Translations under genes and position numbers: made by a program
Shown: positions 38,265 to 49,023 of the stretch, in pieces
Numbering within the stretch: the first letter of the stretch is position 1
Layout: every line of letters begins with the position of its first letter
Notes under the pieces: generated by a model
Told to the model about the DNA's origin: nothing
The model's input: only the letters and a program-made list of their open reading frames with translations
Databases searched by the model: none
DNA from: a virus
IMG/VR virus record: IMGVR_UViG_3300032285_003896
Location: 1-63,405 of that record
Length of the DNA stretch: 63,405 nucleotides
Reading direction: 5' to 3' (one strand)

Positions 38265-41200
38265 TTATTGTGGTATTAAATTTTGTTGTTTTAAGGCTTT
38301 TACTACATTTCCTGAATTATCTTTTACATCTTGTTCTATATATTGAGGAAATAATAAACCATCTTGGGTAATTGGCGTGCCTAAATCATAATTTAATATG
38401 ACATTAGTTTCATCAGGAAGTCTTTTTAGTAACATATATTTGGATATCTTTCCGGGTATAGTTTTATTGTCTGTATCTCCTGGATCTAGATCTCTATCTA
38501 GATTTAATACCCAAAAAGATCCACTATCATCTGTAAGTTGTGTAACAGACTCAATTCTATATTCTGAGTTATTTGTCCAACGACCTGTTTGATTATATAG
38601 TCTAATTAAATCCATTTGAGATCCAGATAAAGAAAATACTGGCGTATCCATTCCGCCTGTAGACTCATTAGATGCTGGTGTAAATATAAAACTGTTATAA
38701 TATGCAGATTGCGATGCAGATAATTTTATACTGTTTGTGTCTATTGCATACCAAGCATTATTTCCAGTTACATCCTCAATAGTAGTTATATAATTAGTAA
38801 CAATAGAACTGCCTCCAGTAGGATCGTAAGTTTCTTCATAAGATATACTCGCACTCACGCTGTCTCCATTTATCCATACACCTTTAAAATTTGAAGGCAA
38901 ATATATATTAGATGTAATTGGACCAGATGATCCAGCTGGTATTGTTGTAATCCCACCATAACTTTGTGGACTAACTACCCTACTAGTATTTGTTAATCTA
39001 TAAATAATTCTAGTTTGTAAAGGTGTTGGTGATGTTACCGGCGAAGATATCGTTAAAGGTACAATTGTAGGATAATATGTCCCTGCATCATTTACAACAC
39101 CCGCAGATAAAGTTCTCCAATAACTACCACTCGTAGAATCTATAATTGCATAGTTTGGGGTGTTAATACTAGATGTAGTACTAGTAGGTTCATTTAATTT
39201 GTAATACATACTTTGATTACCAGCCAAATTATATATCATAGGAGAATATCTAAAACCTCCTTCATAAATAGAAAAATTACTATTATTAGTTAATTTTTGT
39301 ATATATGGTTGTGTTGGATCATAATTAAATAGTGAAACGTTTGTTGTTTCTCCTGACTTAAATATATTTTGAGTATAGAATATATTAGTATTAGTTTTAG
39401 TTAAGTCTAATACATTTTGATTGTTATCTATAATATATTTAATTTGAGCGTTAGCTCTTTTAGGAAGCTGAAATGATGATGAAAATATATCTACTAAATA
39501 AGCATACTGATATTTTAATTTATCAACAGCGGCAGTCTTACCATAAGAATTATCTCCAGGAGTATATGTGGTCCAAGTAGCACTAGTAGTTTTTGATCCT
39601 ATATATCTAGGAATAATTGATCTTTGTAAAAAATAATTATAGTCTTGAACCTGGGCATATGGACTATTTGGATTATTATAGTCATTATAATTATCATTCT
39701 GAGAATCATTTATTGACTTAGTTATTATTCCTAAGTTAACAGGGGTTTGTTGATTTGTACTATAATCTAAATCCCAAAGATAAATTGATCTAACAGAAGA
39801 AGTTACATTTTGATATAAAGCGCCTCTAGAAACTCTAATAGGATCTGTAAATGACGGATCGATATTATTTGAATTTTCTGTTTCGTCAAATGCATTACCT
39901 GTAGTAACAACTATTTTTGATCCACTTAATTCTCCATTAAATCTTTCCATTCCTTGAGAACTAGTGTACGCAGCTGGTCCTAAAGGTGTGTTTACAAATG
40001 AACTCCAATAAGTAGATCCAGATAGCATGCCGCCTTCAGAACCTGATACTTTAACCATTTGTATAGACTGTGAATAATTATTAGTAAAACTAATATCAGG
40101 TTCATGTCTTGCATACTTATTTCTTTCTAGCATGTGAGATTTTACAATAATACCTGTAGCAAGATTTGCTCTGGCAGGTACATAATCTTTAATCATTTTG
40201 AATAAAGAGTTATTGTAAAATTTAATTAGTCTTATATATTCCCAAATACTACTAGGTTGAGTATAGTTTGAAAAATATGCATTACTAGCGCTAACTAAAC
40301 TAGAGTACGATGAAGAATATTGATCATCAGGATGACCTATTAATTGATTAATATCAAAATATCCTAATGAAGCAGTTATATTTGTATTAATAGTATCTGC
40401 TGGAGAAAATCCTACTTCAATATTTGTACTATTAATTCTATTATCTTTATCGTAGTATTGTAACGTAGTAAATGGAGATAGCAGTGATGATGATAATTCT
40501 AAACTACCGCTTACATTTCCATTACTTCCTGTTGAAATAGTTAGTTTATACTGAGTTGTATTAAGATCAAAAACTCCATCAATAGCATTTATAGGACTTC
40601 CTCCAAATTCTCTAACTGTTAAAATTTCTTCCGGTATACCAAAAGTACTTATTAAAGCTTTTACACCTCTTTGAGTTCCTTTTGTTTTAAGTAAATATGG
40701 TAAGTTATGATAAAGTCTTTTATATAATTCGTCTTGAATAGTAGCCGCAGGAAGTGTTGTTAAACTTGAAGTAACATAATTAGTTATTAATTCAGATCCT
40801 GTTGGAGGTAGTAAACTGCCGTCAGGATTAATACCAAATAGTGTATAATACAGGTTATCAGATACATTTGAGTTTGTATATAATTGTATTCCAAATCCCT
40901 TTAATGCGTCAGAAACAACATCTAATGATATTCCTGTATCTGGATTATTTGTTGCATTATATCTATTAGATAAGTCTTTATAATATATCCAAATATTATC
41001 AAAGTGTTGACCTATCATATCCAAAAAAGTAACATAAGAGTCATTATTTGGATCGTCTAAAAGATATTGAGGAATACTATTATGAAGCAGATCTTTATTA
41101 GTACTATCATAATAAGATGCTGAAAACAATAAAGATTGTGTTATTGCATTTGGTACTATATTTGTGGATCCTAAGAAGCTAAGAGCTTGAGAAGATGTTA

Positions 41201-42344
41201 CAGAATATAACTGATATGGTTGTGTGGTTGTTGACTTAGGCCACGCAAAAGATGCAGATTGAAAATATAAAAAGTATTCGTAAGTATCAAAATTTTGAAT
41301 AATATTGTTTATAGAAGATTGAATATATCCTATTGATGATGAAGCAATTGTAGAAGTCGACGGTCCTCCATTTATAGATAATTGCTCAACTAATTGAGCA
41401 TTATAAGATTCTATTAATCCTAATTTGTAAACAAAATTATTTACTCTTTCTGTAGCACTAGAAAAGTGTATAAAATTACTAAAATTACTATAGTCAATGT
41501 TTATATCAACAGACTTATCTTGATAATAGCTAAGTAATTTTTGATAAGAAGAAGTTACCGGACTAGATAATAAATTATTGTAATTGTAATATGGAGTAGT
41601 TTGTCCATTTTTACTATTTACAACAACATTATAATTTGGCCCTCTTAAAGAATTTATATCTTGAGTTGATTCTGCTTGAACTTGGATATTTACATTAAAA
41701 CTAACAGACTCAGCTATTTTATCTACTATCCATAATTGTGTCTTTAAATCATATTCTGGAGATAGTGGAGCATATAATTTTACTAATAAGTAACCTCCAT
41801 CAGCATCTTCAGTATAAGCTACGTTATCTGCAATTATAGTTTGATTATTGCCTAAATTAAGATAAAATACAGGATAATAATTTTTATTACCAATATAAAC
41901 TTGATATTGATTAAAACCGTTTTTAATTTCAGAATTGCTAATTGCTTGAGATGCTAATTTTAATTCTGTCCTTGAAGTAGATATTTCTTTTATCCAATAA
42001 AATCTACCATAAGCAGAATTAAATAATTTTTTATGAAAATGATATTGTATATTTAAATTACCTCTATTATACCCTCTATTTTTTAGATCTTTTTCAGGAT
42101 CTAATGTAAGACTAGAATAGGTGTTATTTTGTGGATTTGCTGTTAAATATGGATAATAGTCTGTAGCGTCGTAATCAAAATCTAATAACTGACTCTTTTC
42201 ATCATAGATATATAATTCTATATAATCATTTGTATCACCAAATTGAGTGTTAATATAGTTGGATGTAACTAATTGTCTATCTAATGGAGATAAATTTTGA
42301 CTCTCTGCTCCCTGCCCTGCGTATGTTATATTAACTAATTCCAT
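38265..42344 (-). CDS. Large baseplate-type protein (gp7-like position), 1359 aa
   Basis: The segment YHNLPYLLKTKGTQRGVKAL followed by ISTFGIPEEILTVREFGG is a block I associate with large baseplate proteins of T4-like phages. Position next to the gp6 and gp25 homologues corresponds to the wedge genes. The protein is larger than T4 gp7 (1032 residues) and contains many Ser/Tyr/Asn-rich beta segments. A gp7/gp10-like scaffold that holds fibres is the best guess. It overlaps its neighbour by one base. Confidence 0.65.
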   Translation of the reverse strand: MELVNITYAGQGAESQNLSPLDRQLVTSNYINTQFGDTNDYIELYIYDEKSQLLDFDYDATDYYPYLTANPQNNTYSSLTLDPEKDLKNRGYNRGNLNIQYHFHKKLFNSAYGRFYWIKEISTSRTELKLASQAISNSEIKNGFNQYQVYIGNKNYYPVFYLNLGNNQTIIADNVAYTEDADGGYLLVKLYAPLSPEYDLKTQLWIVDKIAESVSFNVNIQVQAESTQDINSLRGPNYNVVVNSKNGQTTPYYNYNNLLSSPVTSSYQKLLSYYQDKSVDINIDYSNFSNFIHFSSATERVNNFVYKLGLIESYNAQLVEQLSINGGPSTSTIASSSIGYIQSSINNIIQNFDTYEYFLYFQSASFAWPKSTTTQPYQLYSVTSSQALSFLGSTNIVPNAITQSLLFSASYYDSTNKDLLHNSIPQYLLDDPNNDSYVTFLDMIGQHFDNIWIYYKDLSNRYNATNNPDTGISLDVVSDALKGFGIQLYTNSNVSDNLYYTLFGINPDGSLLPPTGSELITNYVTSSLTTLPAATIQDELYKRLYHNLPYLLKTKGTQRGVKALISTFGIPEEILTVREFGGSPINAIDGVFDLNTTQYKLTISTGSNGNVSGSLELSSSLLSPFTTLQYYDKDNRINSTNIEVGFSPADTINTNITASLGYFDINQLIGHPDDQYSSSYSSLVSASNAYFSNYTQPSSIWEYIRLIKFYNNSLFKMIKDYVPARANLATGIIVKSHMLERNKYARHEPDISFTNNYSQSIQMVKVSGSEGGMLSGSTYWSSFVNTPLGPAAYTSSQGMERFNGELSGSKIVVTTGNAFDETENSNNIDPSFTDPIRVSRGALYQNVTSSVRSIYLWDLDYSTNQQTPVNLGIITKSINDSQNDNYNDYNNPNSPYAQVQDYNYFLQRSIIPRYIGSKTTSATWTTYTPGDNSYGKTAAVDKLKYQYAYLVDIFSSSFQLPKRANAQIKYIIDNNQNVLDLTKTNTNIFYTQNIFKSGETTNVSLFNYDPTQPYIQKLTNNSNFSIYEGGFRYSPMIYNLAGNQSMYYKLNEPTSTTSSINTPNYAIIDSTSGSYWRTLSAGVVNDAGTYYPTIVPLTISSPVTSPTPLQTRIIYRLTNTSRVVSPQSYGGITTIPAGSSGPITSNIYLPSNFKGVWINGDSVSASISYEETYDPTGGSSIVTNYITTIEDVTGNNAWYAIDTNSIKLSASQSAYYNSFIFTPASNESTGGMDTPVFSLSGSQMDLIRLYNQTGRWTNNSEYRIESVTQLTDDSGSFWVLNLDRDLDPGDTDNKTIPGKISKYMLLKRLPDETNVILNYDLGTPITQDGLLFPQYIEQDVKDNSGNVVKALKQQNLIPQ

Positions 42345-42682
42345 TACATTAATTGATTAATATTGGTGAATGTCTGATTAAGATCTAATAATTGTTGACG
42401 AAGTGAATTAATCTCTTCTATTAAGGCTTGTTTTTCAGCATCGATTACTGAACCTCCTATATATTGTTGACTTCTTTCTACTAAATATTTATGAGAATTT
42501 ATATTTCCATCAACAGGAATATCAAAAAATAATTGATCATAATAAGTAAAAAAATCATCTACTGTTACAGCAGTTAATGTTGGTGCAGTTACTGGAGTTA
42601 TCAACTCACTAAAACTGGTATCGATGGCCTTTGTATAGGTATTAAGACCATAAATTTGTTTTACTAAATCTACATTTGCCAT
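42344..42682 (-). CDS. Small tail/baseplate-region protein with coiled coil, 112 aa
   Basis: An extended N-terminus is followed by a C-terminal coiled coil (EKQALIEEINSLRQQLLDL). Its one-base overlaps with both neighbours place it firmly in the baseplate operon. It may be a trimerisation or linker protein. No family recognised. Confidence 0.6.
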   Translation of the reverse strand: MANVDLVKQIYGLNTYTKAIDTSFSELITPVTAPTLTAVTVDDFFTYYDQLFFDIPVDGNINSHKYLVERSQQYIGGSVIDAEKQALIEEINSLRQQLLDLNQTFTNINQLM

Positions 42683-43791
42683 TATCTAACTACTTTAAAT
42701 ATTAAATTATTATCAGTATCGTAAGACTCTCCGTCTGGTAGTACTGTTCTTATAAGTACTTTATAATATCTTTCTGGCTCTAATCCATTCATATATAAAT
42801 TAAAATAACTATTAGTTCCATCACAACTTATTTTAGTATAATTAGTATCAAAATCTATAACAATATCATCTGTTTTTGCATCTTGAAGTGCCCAATAAGA
42901 TGTTTCTGGTAGGGCTTTATTAGTTGTATAAAAAGAAGATGTAGTAAATACCCTCGCAGGATATTTATCTCTTGCATTAATTATAATCTTATATTTTGAT
43001 GTTCCGTATTTATAGTTACCATTGTTGTTGGCTAATGTTATTATAGTATTAGAATTATCAACAATAGATAAATTTCCATTGTCATATGAACTATCATCCC
43101 ATTTTATTTCTAAAGTAGGAGGGTATATGGTGTGGGTATCAACAGAAAAAAAACTTAATCCTATATAACTAGTATCATTTTGTTCTATAGCATCTGTGTG
43201 TTTTATAATAAATCCATTATTATATTGAGATCCATCAAACCAGGTATTTACTATATCTGTAACATCTATATTAATATCTTTATTATCCTTATATCCAAAT
43301 GATTGAGTAACATATACATCAGTCCATGAACCACCTCCAGGAGTTAAATGCGCAGATCTAAAAAATCCCCAGTTATTAACAGTGGTTGTAAAAGATCCAG
43401 TATTATACCAACAAACACCGTTTCTAGTTTCTGGGTTATCTGAAGCTTTTCCTGTTCCCATTGACCAAGACTGAGAAATTTGTCTTATTTCTAAACTATA
43501 TGTAGTAGTTAAATTTTCTGCATTAGCAAGATATAATCTTAGATTTGTTTGATAAGATCCTGTTGTAAATGATTTAATAGTACTTAAATCTTTACCATCA
43601 AATAATATAAGAGATCTTCTTAAGTCATCACTTAGTAACGGAGTATTTGGTACTGGATCAACAAAATAATTCAATGGATATTGATTATTTTTTACTGATA
43701 CTTCTAATATTTCATCTAGTCCTGCATTGGCTGCCGGTCTACTTGAATATATTGAGGCATCTGCTGAAGGAAATATTTTATATACGGCCAT
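42682..43791 (-). CDS. Virion protein with DNRLRE-like beta domain, 369 aa
   Basis: The start YKIFPSADASIYSSRPAANA, then RRSLILFDGKDLS and later NIDVTDIVNTWFDGSQYNNG, match the beta-sandwich 'DNRLRE' type, which has Ala/Ser-x-Asp-x-Ile starts and V-x-W-turn ends. A fibronectin-like C-terminus follows. It is next to gp6, so it is likely attached to the baseplate wedge. Glycan binding is possible. Confidence 0.65.
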   Translation of the reverse strand: MAVYKIFPSADASIYSSRPAANAGLDEILEVSVKNNQYPLNYFVDPVPNTPLLSDDLRRSLILFDGKDLSTIKSFTTGSYQTNLRLYLANAENLTTTYSLEIRQISQSWSMGTGKASDNPETRNGVCWYNTGSFTTTVNNWGFFRSAHLTPGGGSWTDVYVTQSFGYKDNKDINIDVTDIVNTWFDGSQYNNGFIIKHTDAIEQNDTSYIGLSFFSVDTHTIYPPTLEIKWDDSSYDNGNLSIVDNSNTIITLANNNGNYKYGTSKYKIIINARDKYPARVFTTSSFYTTNKALPETSYWALQDAKTDDIVIDFDTNYTKISCDGTNSYFNLYMNGLEPERYYKVLIRTVLPDGESYDTDNNLIFKVVR

Positions 43792-43801
43792 TTTTTATTT
43801 T

Positions 43802-45658
43802 TTACATTGTTACTACGCGTCCTTGAATATCTGTATTAGGATATTTAACTTCGAATATAGATGGATCTAAAGAAGGATATATTACATTATTTAAAGTACC
43901 AGCAGAGATATCATAAGAATATCTAGAATATCCTGAAGCCTCTCCTGATTTATTAACTATTCTTACATCTTTAACTGTTTGCACTCCTTCTACTTGATCT
44001 AGAGTTGAATATATATCTCCTAATATAATAGGTTCATTTATTTGCCAATTATCAATATTAAAGAAATTTTGCATTTGAATTATGCATCTAGCAATAACAT
44101 CTTGACTTGTATAATTAGGTCTAATAACAATATCAAAATTACATGCTATGTTTATAATATACGCAGGTTTGATATTAATTGAATCAGTCATCATTCTATA
44201 ATCTGAAAGATATGTCTGAATATTCTGTAATAATGCTGGGGAAGGATCTGCTAGTTGATTTGCATTATTTAATCCTAGCAAATAAAGACTTACTAATATT
44301 TGATCTTTTTGGCTTATATCTGATTGCATGTAATTATTAAATGTAGCATCGTCTTTTGTTACATAAGCTTTAGATACTTTACCATATTGTCCTGGCATAC
44401 TAAGAGTCCTAGATAGATAATCTTGTTGAGTAACTGCTCTTAACTGTGTAGGAAATTCATTAGCTATATTAAATCTTAACTCTTCAACAGTATCACCATC
44501 CCCACCACCTACAGCAGGATTTGGGTTATTTACAGCTATAGTATTTTGGAAACTAGTATTTCCAGTAACAGTATAAGATGATATTTGAGTTAGTTGATTA
44601 GATAGAGCGTTAGCACTTGCACCACCACCTACTAAATAATTAAATGTAATTGTGGTATTTTTAGGAGCTAGTCCATAAGTTTGCGTAGTTACAAAATTAG
44701 TTGGATCAAATGAACTAGATAGTTGACTAAGACCACCTCCTGTTAATCCAACACTTACTGAATTAGGGTTAGGAATAACTGCAGTATCAGCTACTGAATT
44801 TATGCCAGATCCAAATTCAATTTCTAATGATCCATCAGTTCTAAACCTAGAAACAAAACGTCTAGGTACTTGAAGTTTTTGAATCATATAAGGAACCTGA
44901 TTTGAATACTGGTATAAACTTGGATAGTTTAATGCCGTATTTTGTACTGGTGTTAATATATAATCTTGAGCTAAATAAGGTACTTCATACCAAGTATTAC
45001 CATTAGAATCTATAGCACTTAATATAGATATAATAGATGTATCTTGTATTGTTACTGTAGAAAATCTTTGAGGAGAAGAAAATGAAAATGCTGCAATTTT
45101 ACTTTGTCCTGAAAGTGCTTGAACAGTTTTCTTTAATAAATAAGTACTAGGATTTCCTCCACCATCAATAGTATAAACTTCTATAGTAGTTGGATCATAT
45201 GAAGAAGAGGTAGTAAAATCTACTTTTTGAGGAGTATAAAATACAACTGAGCTATTAATTGAAGATTTTACCTGCATTCCTTGTTGTATAGTCATTGCAT
45301 ATGAAAAGTCAGGTGTTGTATCTGTTCCGTTTGTTATAGAAGGAACTTGTTGATACACGTCTAAATCTACTATTGCGGCAGAAGATACTTTAGGTCTATA
45401 ACCTAACATATATGCTAATGTATAAAGATTATTTTTTTGTTTAGCATATTGTAAAAAAGTTTCTTGAAGTTGATTATCAAGATAGAACGACATAACATCA
45501 CCAACGTATGAAGCCATTTCAATAAACATACTACCAGGACTAGCTTGACTAAAGTCATTATAAACTGTAGGATAGTACGCTTTAGCATAGTCTATTAGAT
45601 CTGCTTTAAAAGAACTAAAATCTTTATTTAAATATTTAATGTCGATTTCGTTAGGCAT
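43802..45658 (-). CDS. Baseplate wedge protein, T4 gp6/J-like, 618 aa
   Basis: The N-terminus NKDFSSFKADLIDYAKAYYP followed by GSMFIEMASYVGDVMSFYLD is strongly typical of T4 gp6 and Baseplate_J proteins. PGQYGKVSKAYVTKDD and LLQNIQTYLSDYRMMTDSI are the later J-like blocks. Gp6 forms the ring that links baseplate wedges. The gene lies two bases from the gp25-like gene, as in T4-like gene order. Confidence 0.92.
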   Translation of the reverse strand: MPNEIDIKYLNKDFSSFKADLIDYAKAYYPTVYNDFSQASPGSMFIEMASYVGDVMSFYLDNQLQETFLQYAKQKNNLYTLAYMLGYRPKVSSAAIVDLDVYQQVPSITNGTDTTPDFSYAMTIQQGMQVKSSINSSVVFYTPQKVDFTTSSSYDPTTIEVYTIDGGGNPSTYLLKKTVQALSGQSKIAAFSFSSPQRFSTVTIQDTSIISILSAIDSNGNTWYEVPYLAQDYILTPVQNTALNYPSLYQYSNQVPYMIQKLQVPRRFVSRFRTDGSLEIEFGSGINSVADTAVIPNPNSVSVGLTGGGLSQLSSSFDPTNFVTTQTYGLAPKNTTITFNYLVGGGASANALSNQLTQISSYTVTGNTSFQNTIAVNNPNPAVGGGDGDTVEELRFNIANEFPTQLRAVTQQDYLSRTLSMPGQYGKVSKAYVTKDDATFNNYMQSDISQKDQILVSLYLLGLNNANQLADPSPALLQNIQTYLSDYRMMTDSINIKPAYIINIACNFDIVIRPNYTSQDVIARCIIQMQNFFNIDNWQINEPIILGDIYSTLDQVEGVQTVKDVRIVNKSGEASGYSRYSYDISAGTLNNVIYPSLDPSIFEVKYPNTDIQGRVVTM

Positions 45659-45660
45659 TT

Positions 45661-46074
45661 TTACATATTTTGTATTGTCAAGATAACCGAATCATTTTCA
45701 TTTGATCTTAATAATCTATAACTAAATTTTATATTAATTGAATTATAATCTGGATTTCCTATTATTTCTAATTGAGTTACTTGTATTTGAGGAAAATAAT
45801 TTTCCATCTGAGTCATTATAGACTGTTTTAAATCTTCAAAAGATAGTCTATCAATTTGTTCAAATAACCTAGATCTCAATCCAGCTCCAAAAGTAGGATT
45901 AAATGGTCTTTCTTTAGGGTCTGTTAATAGATAATTTATTATATTATATTTTATCTGTTCCTTTGTAGTATATACAGAAGTAAATACATTAGCAGCCTGA
46001 AAAGGTATTTTAACTCCAATACCTGTTGAAGGTTTAAGATCTAAAGGTGATATTTGTTTTAATCCGTATGCCAT
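45661..46074 (-). CDS. Baseplate wedge protein gp25-like, 137 aa
   Basis: LLTDPKERPFNPTFGAGLRS followed by RLFEQIDRLSFEDLKQSI is the classic gp25/GPW block; length is normal for the family. Gp25 nucleates sheath assembly on the baseplate wedge. It directly precedes gp6 in the transcript. Confidence 0.93.
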   Translation of the reverse strand: MAYGLKQISPLDLKPSTGIGVKIPFQAANVFTSVYTTKEQIKYNIINYLLTDPKERPFNPTFGAGLRSRLFEQIDRLSFEDLKQSIMTQMENYFPQIQVTQLEIIGNPDYNSINIKFSYRLLRSNENDSVILTIQNM

Positions 46075-46526
46075 TAAATAGCTCCTTGTGCTTTAAGTTT
46101 TGACATTAAACCTGTAAAATCTGGCACCTCATTTATTTGTACTGCATCTAAATTTGAACTTGCTCTAGCAGTTCCTAGCATACTTTCTACAGAACCAACA
46201 CTTGCCTCAGCTGGTTGGAATGCCATAGTTGGACTAGAATATTCACTATTAAATGACATTGCATTATCAGAAGTCATACTTAGTGCTGTCTCATTTAAAA
46301 GACTTGCCATAGGGCTACTTCCTTGGAATTTAACACCGGCAACTGGATTTGATCTATGTGTATTAAGGGTTCCTGGTATTTTTGTTTTAACCTCTTCTTG
46401 TAATGCTTTTTTCTGATCTACATAAACTGGTTGTTTGATCTCCTTTAGCATTTTAGGGAGTTCTTCCTTTAGAACCGCACGGAGTTCTTCTCTGATTAAT
46501 TTTCTTAGTAAGTCTACTTGTGCCAT
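46074..46526 (-). CDS. Baseplate-region protein with helical N-terminus, 150 aa
   Basis: The first 40 residues are a strongly charged amphipathic helix (LLRKLIREELRAVLKEELPK), then an extended Ser/Ala/Gly/Met-rich region. It overlaps gp25 by one base and has a late motif five bases upstream. It may be a small chaperone or hub adaptor; no family recognised. Confidence 0.6.
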   Translation of the reverse strand: MAQVDLLRKLIREELRAVLKEELPKMLKEIKQPVYVDQKKALQEEVKTKIPGTLNTHRSNPVAGVKFQGSSPMASLLNETALSMTSDNAMSFNSEYSSPTMAFQPAEASVGSVESMLGTARASSNLDAVQINEVPDFTGLMSKLKAQGAI

Positions 46527-46530
46527 ATTT

Positions 46531-46540
46531 TATAAATATT
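46531..46540 (-). promoter_or_regulatory. Candidate late-promoter motif AATATTTATA
   Basis: Exact minus-strand match four bases before the 150-residue gene and just after the stop of the 679-residue gene. Confidence 0.45.
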
Positions 46541-46544
46541 ATTT

Positions 46545-48584
46545 TTAATGGTTTTTAAGATCCCTTATCTGATCATCTATGTCTTTTATTTTCCTAACTA
46601 TAGCTGCAGTACTTGCAGGATTTGTAGTCGTTGCTAGTGTTTCTTTTAATTTTTTCTTTTCTGCCTCAAGATCATCTATTTTTAACTGATTAATTTCACT
46701 ATCATTTTTTTTAATAACATCACTAGTATATTTACCATTAGGATCTGTCTTTTTTAAATCAGTTTTAAGCTGTTCACTGTTTTTAATCATCAATTTACGC
46801 ATTCTTCTCTTAAGCGCCTTACCTCCAGGTAAGTTATTTATAAATGCATTAAGACCACTACCTTGCTCAGGATCAGTATTATCTGGGGCGTCTAATCCGG
46901 AATCAAAATTAGTAATTTGCATATCATCAATATTAATATCTACTTCTCCTGTATAATTTAATGCCTCATTCATGATTTCTATATCTCCTATAGGAAATGC
47001 ACTGAAAGCTGAATTAACTAATCCTTTAGATACTAAAAGAACTTTTACTTCATTTATTATTATTTGATCTAATGAAGCAAATGTTGGAGTAGTTTGAACA
47101 GCTAAAACGCCATTAATATCTAAAGCAACTCCGTACCTTCTTTTTAATCCGATACCCTGATCAGTTATTTCTTCATCAACTATTTTAATTTGGTATTTTC
47201 CAAAATTAGTATTTAGTTTATTTTTATTATCTTCGTATTCGCTAATAAATTTTTGTAAGTCATTTGTTGTTCCAACTAAATTATTTATAGTGTCTTTAAT
47301 TTCTTCTGCTAAACTAGGATCTACATTATCACAATTCTCTATATTAAGTAAAATCAGTTCTAATTTTCCAATAATATTAACCATCCCAGATATTAATAAT
47401 ACTGCAAATGAAGATAGTAAACTCAAAACTGAATTGATTTGTCCTAGCCTTCTTATAAGTCTTTTATTTCCTTCTATAGTTAATTTATTTTGAACTACGT
47501 CACTTAACTTTGCAGTAGCTCCTATAGGAGGCGGTCCTAATGGTATTGCAAAAAAGTATGCTTTAATTAGATTAAATATCCAAATTAATCCCATAAGTAG
47601 TTTAATTAAAAACCTAGATGAATTTATAAACCCAACTATTTTCCTTCCAACAGAATTAATCTTATTAGCAGTTTTTAATATAGACTTTAGCGTAGGAATA
47701 AGTTTAGTTACAGGTATTTGACTACTTAATTTAGCTATTTCATCTGAAACTGCTCCATTTGTAAAAGTGTCTGCTAAACTTACTGCAGAAGCGGCTGAAT
47801 TTAATCCTTGAATAGCAATAGAAATGCCTCTTACCTTATCTACGTAACCAATTATTTTTTGTAATTCTGAATTAGGAATCTGTCTAAGATCTGTGTACTT
47901 ATTAAATATGCCTAATGAATTTTGTAAAAAATTATTAAATATAGAAAGTTGTGGAAATGCACTAGTTAAATCAGGATCATTTAAACCTGAGTTTGGATTT
48001 AATAAAGAATCAAATATATTAGATATTTCCTTTGTCAATGCATAAAGCCCTAATTTACTTTCAGGATTTTTTGCATCTCCATATTGAGTATAATAACCAT
48101 CTATAAAAGATTGAATCTGAAATGCTTTATTTTGAATATACCACTTTTTTTTACCTAATGAATCTGTTGGCGGAGTATCTTTTGGATTAAATTTTTTACC
48201 GCCTGGTACATTATTTATAGCATAATTAATCAAATTACAGAAGTCAACACCGGCAACTACTTCAAGAAGTTTAATTATACCTTTATCAAGTGCTTTTTTA
48301 ATTGGATTTATTTCGTCTTCACTAACACTATACTTTCCGTATAATAATTCGCTAGTTTTTGTTTGGGCATCAATAATAAAATGTGCAGTAACTCCAATAG
48401 CTCTTTCTAATCCTTTTGAATTTCCTTTACTAATATCTATATCTTTAGCATTACGACTAAGTACTTTTACAGCTGGTAATCCAGGCGGTGTTTTATTTGC
48501 TGTAGCTAAGGCAGCAGGATTTAGTTTAGTACTTACATTTGTAGGTGCACTAATTTTAGTATTTATAGTTACTGGATCTGACAT
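46545..48584 (-). CDS. Large tail/baseplate protein with hydrophobic middle, 679 aa
   Basis: The middle has two hydrophobic stretches, around IKLLMGLIWIFNLIKAYFFA and SLLSSFAVLLISGMVNIIG, that would be membrane segments in isolation. The C-terminus is a charged coiled coil (DDLEAEKKKLKETL). It sits between the spike and gp25 genes. Hydrophobic helices in a tail-tip protein could contact the host membrane during DNA injection, or line a tape-measure-like structure. No family recognised. Confidence 0.55.
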   Translation of the reverse strand: MSDPVTINTKISAPTNVSTKLNPAALATANKTPPGLPAVKVLSRNAKDIDISKGNSKGLERAIGVTAHFIIDAQTKTSELLYGKYSVSEDEINPIKKALDKGIIKLLEVVAGVDFCNLINYAINNVPGGKKFNPKDTPPTDSLGKKKWYIQNKAFQIQSFIDGYYTQYGDAKNPESKLGLYALTKEISNIFDSLLNPNSGLNDPDLTSAFPQLSIFNNFLQNSLGIFNKYTDLRQIPNSELQKIIGYVDKVRGISIAIQGLNSAASAVSLADTFTNGAVSDEIAKLSSQIPVTKLIPTLKSILKTANKINSVGRKIVGFINSSRFLIKLLMGLIWIFNLIKAYFFAIPLGPPPIGATAKLSDVVQNKLTIEGNKRLIRRLGQINSVLSLLSSFAVLLISGMVNIIGKLELILLNIENCDNVDPSLAEEIKDTINNLVGTTNDLQKFISEYEDNKNKLNTNFGKYQIKIVDEEITDQGIGLKRRYGVALDINGVLAVQTTPTFASLDQIIINEVKVLLVSKGLVNSAFSAFPIGDIEIMNEALNYTGEVDINIDDMQITNFDSGLDAPDNTDPEQGSGLNAFINNLPGGKALKRRMRKLMIKNSEQLKTDLKKTDPNGKYTSDVIKKNDSEINQLKIDDLEAEKKKLKETLATTTNPASTAAIVRKIKDIDDQIRDLKNH

Positions 48585-48585
48585 T

Positions 48586-49023
48586 TTATCTTGTATAAGT
48601 ATTTTTAGACAAAATAGAGTCTGCTATTAATGAAGTACGTAAACTCTCAGCAGAATTAAATAATAATTGACCGGCATCTCTTATACTTTGCATAGTAGCT
48701 CCCATTGTATCAGGTTCAGAAGACGCTAGTTGCATGTATCTGCCTGCTTGCATAATATTAGATAATAATACCTGTAATTGTGTATTTAGCGTTCTTCCTA
48801 ATACTACAGGTTCACCTAGTTTTTTTGCTTCATGACCTAATTCTATATTAGGAGAATCTATTTTTACTCCCTCTACTGCATCAAGATTTATAGTTTTTGT
48901 AGATGATAGTGAAACAGCTTGTTTTCCAAATAGAAATATAGCATCAGTTTTAGAATGCAGTGTTACTCTATCTGATGATATTATAATTTGATTACCTTTA
49001 TATGGAAATTCTGGTTTAAACAT
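48586..49023 (-). CDS. Spike/hub-associated protein, 145 aa
   Basis: The first 60 residues have the repeating short strands of a beta-helical spike tip (IIISSDRVTLHSKTDAIFLF, then SLSSTKTINLDAVEGVKIDS), followed by the EPVVLGRTLNTQLQVLL helix that I know from baseplate hub genes. It overlaps the gp5-like gene by one base. It probably completes the membrane-piercing spike. Confidence 0.7.
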   Translation of the reverse strand: MFKPEFPYKGNQIIISSDRVTLHSKTDAIFLFGKQAVSLSSTKTINLDAVEGVKIDSPNIELGHEAKKLGEPVVLGRTLNTQLQVLLSNIMQAGRYMQLASSEPDTMGATMQSIRDAGQLLFNSAESLRTSLIADSILSKNTYTR

